From: Rhynchonema sp. JSB1_4
Taxonomy: Eukaryota; Nematoda; Chromadorea; Monhysterida; Xyalidae
NCBI GenBank assembly: GCA_030248065.1
Contig: JASAMV010001714.1
Location: 1-64,000 of the forward strand
Length of the DNA: 64,000 bases
Direction: 5' to 3'
Position numbers and translations under genes: made by a program. The notes beneath the pieces were generated by a model. The model was not told where the DNA came from and searched no databases. It was given only the letters and a program-made list of their open reading frames with translations. How positions within the stretch are numbered: the first letter of the stretch is position 1; each line of letters opens with the position of its first letter. Shown here piece after piece: positions 24,546 through 36,114 of the stretch.

Positions 24546-26436
24546 AGCAAAGTTGATAACGGCTTATTGTTTTACTGAAACACCAGCCAGTCACATGGAT
24601 AATGAACACCTGGCAGATGTTTTGTATCAAGCAACAACTTGCTAAGTAAAAAAACAAAAACCGCAAAAAATCTCAGACGAACCTGCGCCACGTCCAAAGC
24701 CTCCCCTGCCAGCAAACCTTGCCCCCGTCGTGCCACCGGATCTGCCGCGAGTCCTCAGGATGGGTGGCCTGCCACGAGGTAGCGCACTTTGGCCGTTGCT
24801 CATTGTACACAGATTATTATCCGAATAATTCAAAATCCGGATTCTGAAGAATAGTCTGATAAAAGAAGTCCCAGTAAAATAACACCAGACCGTGATAAAC
24901 CAGAGTCTCCACGGTTGACGGACAAAACAGCGGTTTGGTTCTCAAATGCACATGCAACATTTGCACGACTATCATATAAAACGTAAAAATGCGATAAATC
25001 ATCATGAATAACAGAACACAGATGATAACGTGGGGCAAAGAGATTTTTTTCAACGCGTGCAACTGACACAAAGCCGAGCGCGTTAAAAATTGATAAAAAA
25101 CGAATATGCATTCTGTGGCCACAATGTTGATAAAAAACTGCCAGAGGGGCTGCGCGCGGTTATTTGAATTCGGTGCTGTCTGTGAGCGGGGAAAGCGCCG
25201 AAAGAATTGTGGAAAAGTGGGCTAATGATGCAGTCGTCACCTCAAGTGGTCAACACTCGTCGTCATCTCAAGCAGCCCCAAGTGATAAGCCGAAAACTGT
25301 CCAAAATTCGAGCAAATATTCAAAGTACGAAAAGTACAGTGACGACGAAAAGACATTACCTACGTAATGCATGCCCACACAAAGTAAAGAAACATGGTGA
25401 AGAAAAATGCGAGCGTTCGCAAACACCCAAATATTGATCAAACATTAAAGTTTGCTCTGGCGGTTGTGTGATGGTTGTCTTGATTATGGGTGGGTGGGTT
25501 GAGTTGTGTGCTTATGAAAAACACACACGGTGAGTTGGCATTGGCCAGATGTCCACTTTTTGCACTGTGTGCAGCCACAGGTGGACACTGAGCTCAGCCA
25601 GATTAGTGTGGTCAGGCAGGCTGGGCGTTTTGCACGGTAGTGTTTGGTTCGTGCACCCGTTCGCCCGATGTTTTTTTTAAAAAAAATGCGCAAGCGTATG
25701 GCACATCACAATGCATGCAAACAGTGCGCAGGAGAGGGGTACCTGGCGTACAGGTACCCCCTCAGCCGCTCAGAGGGTAGGGTACCGTATCCCCTCCGAG
25801 AAGTCACAAGCAGGGTTGGGCAAAAAACGTTTTTTTTTCAAAAAATCGTTTTTTAAAAAAACGTTTTTTTAAAACGCCCAGGTGACCAAAATATGCCCCA
25901 AAAAAAATTGGAAAACGCTCATGTTGGGAAGAAAACGTGGTTACATGAAGTAATTCTATGTGTTCTGAGGCAAATTAAACGGGTTTCAACCCTTTTCTAG
26001 CGAGTTGTTAAGATCCCATATCAGACCCGCATCATGGGACCAACTTTGGCCAGGGTCATCACCAGTGTAGTTCCTGGTCCGGAGGGGGAACAGGCGGTAC
26101 CCCCTTTTTTTCGGAGGGGGAACAGACGTACCCACCTGGGGGGGGAAGGGGGGGAGGGACCCGGAAGGGGGGGAGAACCCAAATTTGGAGAAAAGTCATT
26201 TTTTGAGGTCGAAAATTTGGCTCATTTTTGCCCCTTTTAGGAAAAAAATCTCAATAAAAAAGGTATTTTGGCGATTTTTGACGACATTGACCTAAAAATC
26301 ACTCATTTTATGCCTAAAAATGCCTATTTTAGGCCAAAATTTGCCTATTTTAGGTAAAAATTGGGGGAGCAGGCGTACCCGGAGGGGGAACAGTGGGGCA
26401 GGCGTACCATGGAGGGGGAACAGACGTACCCGAGTG

Positions 26437-26911
26437 CAGTGTAGTACTTGGTCAGGGTGTTGACGATAGATAGATTGGGACCCGAAATGTGTTGACGATA
26501 GATAGATGACCAAAGTCCGAAATCTGGGGGGGTCGACCCAAACTTGTTGACGATAGATAGAGGCTGGGGGCGGTCGCCAAAAATCAAGGTATAGTATAGT
26601 GCATTAAGTAGGTAATAATGTGTAAATATTAATGAAAATGTGTATAGATGTACTAAATCCGCGCGTAGCGCGCGATTTTTTGCCTATTTGGGACAAAAAA
26701 TACCGATTTTGAGCCATTTTGAGGCAAAAATGCCCATTTTGGGGTCGAAATGTGTTGACGATAGATAGATTGTTCCCAGAATTTGTTGACGATAGATAGA
26801 TTTGCCCATAAGTGTTGACGATAGATAGATGAAATCAAAAAGTGTTGACGATAGATAGATGAATTGGGGGGGGGGACCCCCCCCCCCCCCCCCCCCCCAA
26901 GTACTACCCTG
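26437..26911. mobile_element. T-type hAT-like element (word TGTTGACGATAGATAGAT), right-arm copy
   Basis: Flanks CCCGAGTG and CCCGAGGG differ at one base of eight. The ends are CAGTGTAGTACTTGG and CCAAGTACTACCCTG. The 18-nt word occurs about eight times, in one stretch (26750-26865) four times with unrelated 11-13 nt spacers. The core carries the GCGCGTAGCGCGCG palindrome. Confidence 0.85.
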
Positions 26912-26924
26912 CCCGAGGGGGCAG

Positions 26925-27324
26925 CAGTGTAGTTCCTGGGCCCTGGGGGGGAGGAGGGGTCCCCCCTAGGTACACTAACCGCCGCGACCAAGGTACACTA
27001 GTACACTAACCGCCGCGCCAGGTACACTAACCGCCTCAATTTTTGCCTAAAATCGGGATTTTTAGGCCTAAAATGGCCATTTTTAGGCCTAAAATGGGTG
27101 ATTTTTAGGTCAATGATGTCAAAAGTCGCCAAAATACCCTTTTTATGGAGAATTTTTTCCAAAAAGGGGCAAAAATCGGTCAAATTTTCTACCTCAAAAA
27201 GTGACTTTTTCCTGGATTTGGGGCGTCCCCCCCCCCCCTTCACCCCCCAGCGAGGTACACTAACCGCCGCACGCAAAAAAGGGGTAGGTACACTACCCGC
27301 CGCGCCGGACCAGGAACTACACTG
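26925..27324. mobile_element. Z-type hAT-like element (word GGTACACTAACCGCCGC), nested
   Basis: It is flanked by perfect 8-bp repeats GGGGGCAG. The 400-bp element has ends CAGTGTAGTTCCTGG and complement, three or four words at each end, and the shared TAGGCCTAAAATGG core. Near-identical copies lie at 35271, 60121 and 61307. Confidence 0.88.
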
Positions 27325-27329
27325 GGGGG

Positions 27330-27775
27330 CAGTGCTGTGGCTGGGGGGGTGGGGGGTCCCCCCCTAATGGTACCCTACCCGCCCCGGCCTGGTACGCTAC
27401 CCCCTACCCGCCCCGCTCTTGTACCCTACCCCCCTACCGGCCCCGCCCTGGTACCCTACCCGCCCCGATTTTTATCCCCAAAATGCCCATTTTTCGGTCA
27501 AAAATGCCCAAATTTCGACCGAAAAACCCTAAACAGTGCACAAAACCTCGCGCTGCGCGCGATATCTGCACTATTTAGTACCTAAAAACAGGCACCCGAC
27601 ACAACTTGTGTTGTACCCTACCCGCCCCGAAAAATCTACCCCCCCCTCCCCCCCCAAACCGGATCCCCCCCCCCCCCCCCCCCCCCCCCAAAATCCCAGG
27701 TACACTATTCCCCTACCCGCCCCGATTTTTTCCACCTATGTACCCTACCCGCCCCGCAAAAGTAGCCACAGCACT
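27330..27775. mobile_element. V-type element (word GGTACCCTACCCGCCCCG)
   Basis: Ends are CAGTGCTGTGGCTGG and the complement of CAGTGCTGTGGCT. Seven or so family words lie in two blocks around a core with the GCGCGCAGCGCGAGG-like palindrome. Matching 8-bp flanks are not seen. Confidence 0.65.
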
Positions 27776-28333
27776 GCAAGGGGGGGAACCCCCCTCCCCC
27801 CCCAGGAACTACACTGGTCATCACTGAAAGTCAAACTCCGTATATCGACGTATCTCGACAAAGTAAAAATTGGTCGAAAATTTTTTGAATAAAAATGGGA
27901 CAAAAAAATTAATTTTCCTTGATAATCAGGGTACTTTCCCTGAAAAATCAGGGAAAATCAAGGAAATCCAGGATTTAAAAAAAACGAAAAACGACCCAGG
28001 CGTTTTTTTTTTTTAAAAAAAAACGTTGTTTTTTTGCCCAACCGTGGTCACAAGAACGAAAAAGGACCCCCAAATCGCAAGATTTTCACTCTCGTCTCGA
28101 ACACTCCAAAAGTGAAAAAATCGCGCGTTTCGAGTGTCAAATGCACGCATTTTCACTGGCTTCCAGAGGTTTCGGGAACAACAAAAGTCCAAAATTTTCG
28201 CACGCTATGCGCGCTTCTGCTCATTTGATTTACACATGGTTTTATAGGCGCCGAATTTTGAACAAGCACTGGATGGAAACGATTAAATAAATGGAACAAG
28301 CATTGAAGAAAAATGACTTTTCGTCCAGGTATA

Positions 28334-28598
28334 GTAAATTTCTAATTTCGTTGCCTCATGCATTCCTACAGACGCAGGGAAACTCCCGTTCGAAGTCGAA
28401 GCAGGCAACAAGCTCAACACACAGTCAAGAAGCCACGCAGCTGACGCACACAGCTTGTGTGACTGAAACATTCGAAACGCACACGAGCCAGCTGCGTGGC
28501 TTGTTGACTGTGTGTTGAGCTTGTTGCCTGCTTCGACTTCGAACGGGAGTTTCCCTGCGTCTGTAGGAATGCATGAGGCAACGAAATTAGAAGCTTAC
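28334..28598. mobile_element. Foldback MITE (ends GTAAATTTCTAATTTCG)
   Basis: The 265-bp element is flanked by TA. Its arms are reverse-complementary for about 120 bp each; the loop contains TGTGACTGAAACATTCGAAA. Ends match the element at 22451-22685. Confidence 0.82.
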
Positions 28599-29055
28599 TA
28601 TACCCCTTAAATACTGACCTAGCTACGCCCCTGCTACATAGCAAACCCAAACACCTCGTGTGCAACAAGCATTGAACGAAGCTACATGTATATAGTGTTT
28701 CCTGTTTTTCTTGGTCCAAAGAAACAAGCTGCCCGTGTTATAACTGAACTTCTGGTCAAGGTCGAGATTACAATTTCGACTCAATCACGCAGCTGGCAAA
28801 AACGTGTCAACGTTTGCTAGTGGAATTTAACAACAACAATATTTCACATGCTCGCTGTGAGTTTTGTGCCTGTGCGCTGCCAGCATGTCAATGAAACATT
28901 CCACGATGTTTGCTGCTGAGTGTCGTTCTTGGATTAACAAGGACACGTTCTTATTCTCTTTTATTGGTTTTTTGAAATCTCGACCCCAAACTGGAGTTGA
29001 GTTATAACGTGGAGTCGTTTGTTCCCTTTGACTTGCATAAAAAGGAAATACTATA

Positions 29056-29349
29056 AAGGCAGTCTACGGGAGGTTGTCACTCAGCCCCCGAATACCGTAA
29101 CCCACCGTAATATTGATCTGCAAGGATCGTGTCGAGACCATTTTGTTTTTTATCTATGTTTTGCGTGTTAGCGCCAACACCAACCAACATTTCGACGTTT
29201 TGGTGATCGCGCGCACGATGACAATTTCCAGCTTGCTGCCGCTAATACACGTGTCGATAAGCAGCGATCAGCATGGGTCTCGCAACGATCTTGCTTGCGG
29301 TGGGTTACGGTATTCGGGGGCTGAGTGACAACCCCCCGTAGACTGCCTT
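29056..29349. mobile_element. Inverted-repeat element (ends AAGGCAGTCTACGGG)
   Basis: About 75 bp at each end are near-perfect inverted repeats, including CAGCCCCCGAATACCGTAAC. Target duplication is unclear. No coding capacity. Confidence 0.7.
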
Positions 29350-30555
29350 ACAGTGATGAATTCATTTTTATATCATGGCATTATGTGGGCGTGTTTCACT
29401 TTATTATTTTATTAACTTACATATGATCGTCAAATTCAGAGCAGAAATTTGTTTGGTTCAAGATGGGGTTTGAGACAAACAGGCACGGGCTAAAAAGCCC
29501 ACAAAATATTCCAAACATGGTGACAAAACTAGTATTATGCAAATGAACATCAATGACTCAGCCAAGCGAACAAAAACTGGGCCCTGGAGACAAAAACAAC
29601 AAGCAGAGCAGCCAGTTTTTTTGGCATTGACGCACACACAGACAGCCTGGTTGTGCACTGGCAATGTGTATGTGCTCAGGTGCTGCGCGGGTGTTTGAAT
29701 TCTACGTTGCCTGCGCAAGGAGAGTGCTGAGTTTTGCAAAAAATCGAGAAAAAGTGGGACGTACACGTGGCTATTCGCACAATGATGTGGATTTGATTGT
29801 GGAAAATGAAACGATCATGAATGACTGCGTTTTGGGTCGAATAACTGTGGTGCTCGAACGGGACTGCTTATCGGGATCGCGATCAGGATCCGGATGAGAT
29901 AATTTATCGGGATCGAGATTTGTGCCCGCGGTATTATATAAGCAGTGCAGTTCTTGAGGGGTGGCGACACTAACTGACCGAAGGTGGTCCCCCGCAGTAG
30001 GGAAAGACACAGGAGCACCACTTGTGCATGTGAATGCCATTATGTTATCTTGCTGTCAGATCAGATTCATGAGCAGCACACAGATGATCCCATCAATTTA
30101 TTGCCAGTGCCCGGTGGCCCGTCTGTGTGGTGCCCAAAAATATGACAGATGTGTTGCTTCAAATATTGATTCGAGCTGAGGTGAAACTTTATTGGGCGAC
30201 GCACTTTTGTTTGATTGTTCGACGCCATGACCAACACAACATGCGTGCTTTCACAATGAGGTCGCTTGTGAAAGAAACTGAAGCTATAAGTTTTGGAAAT
30301 TGTCTATCAATTTATGAAATGAGAATGAATTGTTGCATAATAAAGTCAAAGTTAAGCAACTTCACCTTGTGCTAATCACACAAAACCATGCACAAACGCG
30401 ATACGGTTTCAATTGAACCACGCAAGGTTATTTTACAGCATTATTCTCTGGAACTAAAACATCACACGATTCATTCATCATTTTTGTTTCACATTGACAT
30501 CAACTGATTTGCAGCAATATTCGGGGCACTAGTTCAATCACCCAAACCCATCATC
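29350..30555. other. Spacer upstream of the secreted acidic protein gene
   Basis: No supported exon or repeat family. It presumably contains the promoter of the gene starting at 30556. Confidence 0.4.
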
Positions 30556-31402
30556 ATGTCACCTCTTGCCCTTCTGCTCATGTTGTGCTGTGGCATGGCC
30601 ATGTGTCAAGAACAAGAACAGCAACATGAAAAAGTGGAGGTTTGTTTGTTTTGCTTTTAGAGTTGACTATATTTTTATTCTTACCGGGTCAAATAAAGTT
30701 TGGAAGTCAATTTCAATTTTTGCAGTTTGAGCTGCCGTTGGCGCCGGCCTACGTACGCAACAATGAAAACGACGAAAAAAGCAGTCGCCCTGAAGAACCG
30801 ATAGCGAATGAAGACACGAAAAACAAAGATAAAAGCAAAGGTGAAAAAATGGAAGAAGCGCAACAAGAACAGGAACAGGAACAACTAATCGTGTCAACAG
30901 AAAACAAAACAATCGAAATGGAACCGGCAGCAGTCCCACTCGAGGCTCCAACCAGCAACGAGTCGGGATTGGGCAACAGCAGCAGCAATGCAAATCTGTC
31001 AGCCTCAGCCGGACGAATGTGGTCGGAAGGCGGGATCGGTTGGGCTGAATGGAGACAGCGAATGGACAAACAGTTGTTGCCCGACGATCGACAAAAAACG
31101 AACACGAGTTGGTCCGAAATCAGTCACTTAACTTCGGAGCAAGCAACCACACTTCAAAATCAAACATTGCAGCCACTCAAGTGCACAATCACACTGATCA
31201 GGCCCCTCCGAGTGGCTACCGCCCCCACCGACCCAAAAACATCATGAATGAACGAAAATTGTTGGCAAAATCAGTTGACGACAAGGATCTGATGCCGGTT
31301 CGCGAGCCCAAACAACAAGATGCAATCGCGGGGACCGAACCGGGCTTGCCACCAATTCTCCATTCAATGCTGGCACTGGCAGCTATCCAGCTGGTGATCT
31401 GA
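30556..31402 (+). CDS. Secreted acidic, Gln/Glu-rich protein with hydrophobic C-terminus
   Basis: Exons 30556-30639, 30726-31122 and 31173-31402 join in phase to give 236 aa. Residues 1-17 are a typical signal peptide (MSPLALLLMLCCGMAMC). The middle is strongly charged (KNKDKSKGEKMEEAQQ, EQEQEQ) with several N-glycosylation sites (NKT, NES, NLS). The protein ends in a hydrophobic stretch, ILHSMLALAAIQLVI, that could be a GPI-attachment signal or a short membrane segment. If the 50-nt second intron (31123-31172) is not removed, the protein would instead stop at 31247 without that tail. I do not recognise the family. The signal peptide is firm; the C-terminal model is uncertain. Confidence 0.6.
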
Positions 31403-33224
31403 TCGCAACTGAAAATAAGAATTTAAAAAAAACCAAAATGGAATGCTTTACTTTTTCGACAATAACTTCAGCAAAATGGTCGTAAGTGGTGACACTAGCA
31501 CAAGTAAATGATATAGCCGCTCTTTTTCTGACTGATTAAGGCACAAGATAATCGACAAACATCAAATGTGTGCTGATGAATGAACAAACTGTTCCATCGA
31601 CATTCTCTGATATCCATTATTCTGTTCCTCGCACTCTGACCATAAAATAAAACAGCACTATGGAAGGAAATGTGAAAACTGATTATGCGATTGAAACCAA
31701 TAACACAGAAAACCTTATGCGTGGGTGAAAGCAAAAAATGCCTTGATTTGGCTACTGCGGCTGTGTCTGACTATAGCGTGGCGTTTAGTCGTAAGCATAA
31801 GGCCGTATCACACTGCCCCCTGCAGAACTGGGTGCAGATTTCCAGATGGGGGAGAATTGGGCGCAACTGGAACTTTGGACACAGGTGGGGAGAATTGGGC
31901 GCACTGTAGTGTAACGAACGGTTGTGGTGACTAAGCTCAATGGTGGGTTGTGGGGACGGGTTGTTGACCGACACAAAGACACATGACCGACACAGGATTT
32001 CCCTGAAATTTCAAGGTCGGTAATTTGAAAAAGAAATTCACAATTTATCAAGCGGAAGGAGTCACTGGACAGGGATGGTGGACATTCAACAACTGTTTCG
32101 AAAATGGTGGATTTTGGATTGGACAGAGATGGTGGACATTCGACAACTTTTGCGAATGGTCGACAGAGATGGCGCCTAAAAAGTTTATACCCAGTCCACA
32201 CCGTCGCCATGTAGGCCAACTGTCTCCAACAGCTTTTCACCAATACAAGTTTCGAGAATGTTGGACGGAGATGGGGGACATTCGAGAATTTTACCGCTAA
32301 CCTGATGATTCACTCGTTTCGTGCCACTCGGATGCAACCCAACTTGAAACAACCCGCATCTGAGTGGAGGAACGTATTTCTAAACTTTTCGAAAATGTGT
32401 CCGGTCCAGCATGTGTCGGTCAACACCTGCACGCGGTTGTGGTAGTCTGGTCACGTACGACAGCCGCGTTACGGTAGATTACGGTATCAAACTGCAAAAA
32501 AAAGAACAATCTACGCACCATCTTTTTGCGCGCTTAACTCATGATTTTTTATTGCGTCACTTATCATGCGTCGTTTATTTTGCGTGCTTTTTTCACACGA
32601 TAATCTCTGACTTATTCTCCATCATCCTAAAAATTTCTCCTCAATCGGACTTATAAAAACTGATTTTGACCCCTGCTTAGTGTCACCTTGAGTGAACTCA
32701 CAAAACTCAGAGCCAGTTGATGATCGCGGGGCAGTGCAATACCGCAACCACTCCGGAAAATGCGGTAGTGAACACTGTGACACCCACCACACACCACAAC
32801 CACACTATGTAGGGCCGGTGAAACATCAAGTTTCCTTCCAGTGCTGCATGCCTTTTGGGGAACCCAAAAACTTTTGGTGGGGGAACTTTGATTTTTTAAG
32901 ACAGCCTGAAATTTGACTTTCCTTCATCTCAGGCTTAGGCTTAGGATCAGGTTTATTCCGTGCAGTCTATCAAAAAATCGAAACTTGATTTTGGAGGAGT
33001 GGGACATTTCGCCCACTAAAAGTCTTAGGCCGCCCTCAGGCAAACGCGAAAAGCAAAAAGCGAAAAGTTCAGCACAACAGCAACTCCTTAAACCGGGCAA
33101 CCGGATATCGCATGCGCTCAGAATCCGGCCTTTCGCAATAAAATGTGACTATATACGATGAGTGATCACAAAAACATCGTTCAAACAAAATGAAATGCGT
33201 TTAAATTGTGAGAATTAATTTTTA
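31403..33224. other. Repeat-rich intergenic region
   Basis: Contains loosely repeated words: GAGAATTGGGCGCA twice near 31855-31905, and GAGATGGTGGACATTC-like three times at 32080-32285. These suggest another word-bearing element whose ends I could not define. No gene is supported. Confidence 0.45.
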
Positions 33225-33472
33225 AAAATTTGCTTTCGGGAACAAACTCGAGCTTGTGCCGACTTACGCTTCCCCTTTTGATCAGGCAACGGCAGAACAT
33301 TTAGTAGGGAATCCAACCAGCTCGTCAACCAACAGCCACGTGTGAAATGTTTCACAAAGGTTTCATCTGTCAGCGAGCTGGTTCTTGTCTCAGTCTCACT
33401 GCCTTTCATGATCAAAAGGGTGAGCGTAAGTCGGCACAAGCTCGCGTTTGTTCCTGAAAGCAACTTTTCAAA
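33225..33472. mobile_element. Foldback element (ends TTGCTTTCGGGAACAAAC)
   Basis: About 60 bp of inverted repeat at each end, including GCTTGTGCCGACTTACGCT, enclose a middle with GTGAAATGTTTCAC, a perfect 14-bp palindrome that contains the TGAAACATT motif in overlapping form. Confidence 0.72.
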
Positions 33473-33639
33473 GATAAATTCTGACAGTTTTAACGTGGTT
33501 TATCTCGTTTGATCGTTGTTTTTGTGACCGTTGGACATAAAGCGTCTAACTGCGTAGTAAAAAAGCAAGCATGAGATATACGGTTTCCCGCTTTAAAGGG
33601 GGGACTCATTGCTAAAAGTACTCGTTTTATAATTTCAAC

Positions 33640-33745
33640 TTATGAAAACAAAGAAACATTTCTTGGTGCATTTGATCACTGCGTGACGTGTCTGTCAGCT
33701 GGCTGACAGACAAGTGCACCATGAAATGTTTCTTTGTTTTCATAT
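33640..33745. repeat. Short hairpin (ATGAAAACAAAGAAACATTT arms)
   Basis: Arms of about 40 bp pair across a centre TGTCAGCTGGCTGACA. Copies of GAAACATTT occur in both arms. Confidence 0.7.
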
Positions 33746-33832
33746 AAAAACGACTCGTGCCGGCAAGACTCATTATAAATAAAACGGATTAAACGGATTA
33801 ACCGGATTAAACGGATTTTTGCGTGCTGGGGG

Positions 33833-34130
33833 GAAGACTCATTATTTCTTTGAAAATAAAACGGATTAAACGGAATCCAGCTGGAACTTGGTCCTGAACC
33901 AATGTTTGGGCTCAGGCTTAGGCTTAGGCTTACGCTCACGTTTAGGCATATATGTTGGCTTCAGTCTTGGCTCAGGCTTAAACTTAGGCTTAGGCTTAGG
34001 CTGAACACACGCCGGGCACATACAACATGCATAATGAGTCTTCCTGGGAAACGGCCCTGAGGGGAAAACTCATTACGGGGATTCCGTTTAATCCGTTTTA
34101 TTTTCAAAGAAATAATTAGTCTTCCCGCCA
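33833..34130. mobile_element. Inverted-repeat element enclosing TTAGGC-like repeats
   Basis: Ends GGAAGACTCATTATTTCTTT and complement extend about 45 bp inward through AAAACGGATTAAACGGA. The interior (33900-34005) is a degenerate run of GGCTTA/TTAGGC units, the nematode telomere hexamer, with no obvious gene. Confidence 0.72.
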
Positions 34131-34412
34131 GAGCCTCTGCAGGATAAACTGATTACAATAGTAATGAGTCTTCCATCAACCAAACGACTATTTTCTTGAA
34201 TGTTTCGTGCAGATCCAAAAATGTTCCGGTTCCACGTGATTCGAAAACGAAAGAAAGAGAAACGCACGTACCGTTACCGTATTGTCGGAAACAGAACCTG
34301 CCAGCTATTGACCCCTCCCAATGGTGTAGCTGGGGGGGGAGTGGGGGGGTTGCCGCCCCTCGCCTGGTACAGTAGTAGGTAGGTTGCCGCCCCTCCCCTG
34401 GTACAGTAGGTA

Positions 34413-34845
34413 CCGTAAAAACCTAAATAGAAGGGGGGGCTCTATTAACTCACTGACCCCATTTTGGGGGGGCTCTATTACGGGGGGGCTCTATTCCGGG
34501 GGGGGGGCCTCTATTAATTCACTGACCCGAACCTGAAAAAATTGTTCCCAGAAAAACCCCCAAAAACCCCTAAAAAGGGGTTTGAAATGATGTTTTTTCG
34601 CTTGTAATCGCATTTATTCGTGTCTATTCGTCAATAAGAGGCGTATTATGTGCTCTGAACGAACAACAAACGTGCATAAATGTACCTGTGCACCACTATC
34701 AAGCGTTAATACACTACTGTATAGGGGATGTTACTTAGGGGGGGCTCTATTCCGGGGGGCTCTATTAATTCACTGACCCCTTTTTGGGGGGCTGTATTAC
34801 GGGGGGGCTCTATTTCGGGGGGGGGCTGTATTTAGGTTTTTACGG
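34413..34845. mobile_element. W-family element with TA duplication
   Basis: CCGTAAAAACCTAAATAG and complement bound 433 bp, flanked by TA on both sides. It is inserted inside another family's word (GTACAGTAGGTAGGTTGCC), whose intact form appears near 35897, giving an internal empty-site control. Confidence 0.85.
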
Positions 34846-34962
34846 TAGGTTGCCGCCCCACCTAACTTTTCACCCAAAACATTCATTTTTGGCTTAAAAT
34901 TGCATAAAATTAGCATATTTGTCTGCAAATAGGCGAGAAATCGCGCGCTGCGCGCGAAATTA

Positions 34963-35789
34963 CCGTAAAAACCTAAATAGAAGGGGGGGGGGCTCTATTA
35001 ACTCACTGACCCCATTTTGGGGGGCTCTATTACGGGGGGGCTCTATTCCGGGGGGGCCTCTATTAATTCACTGACCCGAACCTGAAAAATTGTTCCCAAA
35101 AAATACCCCCAAAAACCCCTAAAAAGGGGTTTGAAAGGATGTTTTTTCGCTTGTAATCGCATTTATTCGTGTCTATTCGTCAATAAGAGGCGTATTATGT
35201 GCTCTGAACGAAGAACATACGTGCATAAATGTACCTATACACCACTATCAAGCCTTAATACACTACTGTACAGTGTAGTTCCTGGTCCGGCGCGGCGGTT
35301 AGTGTACCTACCCCTTTTTTCCGTGCGGCGGTTAGTGTACCTCCCTGGGGGGGGGAAGGGGGGGGGAAGACCCAAATTCAGGAAAAAGTCACTTTTTGAG
35401 GTAGAAAATTTGACCGATTTTTTGCCCTTTTTGGAAAAAATTCTCCATAAAAAGGGTATTTTGGCGACTTTTGACAACATTGACCTAAAAATCACCCATT
35501 TTAGGGCTAAAAATGCCCATTTTAGGCCTAAAATTGCCTATTTTGGGCAAAAATTGAGGCGGTTAGTGTACCTGGCGCGGCGGTTAGTGTACTAGTGTAC
35601 CTTGGTCGCGGCGGTTAGTGTACCTTAGGGGGGGGACCCCCCCCTCCCCCCCCCCCAGGAACTACACTGCTACTGTATAGGGGACGTTACTTAGGGGGGG
35701 GCTCTATTCCGGGGGGGGGCTCTATTAATTCACTGACCCTTTTTTGGGGGGGCTCTATTCCGGGGGGGGCTGTATTTAGGTTTTTACGG
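34963..35789. mobile_element. W-family element interrupted by a Z-type element
   Basis: A W-family copy flanked by TA. It is split by the Z-type insertion at 35271-35669. Confidence 0.82.
35271..35669. mobile_element. Z-type hAT-like element inside a W-family element
   Basis: It is flanked by perfect 8-bp repeats CTACTGTA (35263-35270 and 35670-35677). The host sequence CACTACTGTATAGG is intact in other W copies (e.g. near 34710), confirming the junctions. Confidence 0.9.
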
Positions 35790-36114
35790 TAGTGTTTTAG
35801 GCCACATTTCCTTCAGTATTTAGACATAAAAAATTTCGGTTTCCAGTTTCCAGATGACCCCCCCCAAGTGGTACGACCCCCCCCCTAGCTCGGCTGGTAC
35901 AGTAGGTAGGTTGCCGCCCCGCATTTTGGGTGGTACAGTAGGTTGCCGCCCCGCCCGGGTAGCTACACCACTGACCCCTCCCCATTAAGTGAAATTGAAC
36001 CCCACCCAAATGGCTTGAAATCAAAAATAGAACCCCGATTACCATAAAAACCTAAATACAGCCCCCGCCCAGAATAGAGCCCCCCCCCCCGTAATACAAC
36101 AGTACAGCTACAGT

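Larger units (their letters stand above)
16880..26912. repeat. Large inverted duplication (~10 kb, centre near 21.95 kb)
   Basis: Left-arm sequence reappears reverse-complemented in the right arm in the same order: 16.9-17.28 with 26.44-26.91, 17.66-18.04 with 26.06-26.43, 18.04-19.50 with 24.64-26.06, 19.5-19.9 with 24.0-24.6, ~20.65-20.73 with ~22.44-22.72, and 21.48-21.95 with 21.96-22.44. Both arms share the same internal transposon insertions with the same target duplications, e.g. CACTCGGG on the left and CCCGAGTG on the right. The arms differ by small indels and by arm-specific insertions. Confidence 0.85.
26063..27816. mobile_element. P/Z-type hAT-like element carrying nested insertions
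   Basis: The outermost ends CAGTGTAGTTCCTGG and CCAGGAACTACACTG are flanked by perfect 8-bp repeats GTCATCAC (26055-26062 and 27817-27824). Inside are a T-type element (26437-26911), a Z-type element (26925-27324) and a V-type segment (27330-27775). The left palindrome arm keeps only the proximal end of the same insertion (GTGATGAC after 18034). Confidence 0.85.

Noticed and set aside
26750..26865. CRISPR array
   Set aside because: The repeat/spacer look is inside a transposon with 8-bp target duplications in animal DNA; spacers are only 11-13 nt, and the same word recurs at both ends of each copy.
29458..29766. Minus-strand cysteine-rich membrane protein
   Set aside because: No start context, no splice partners, no recognisable family; composition like surrounding intergenic DNA.
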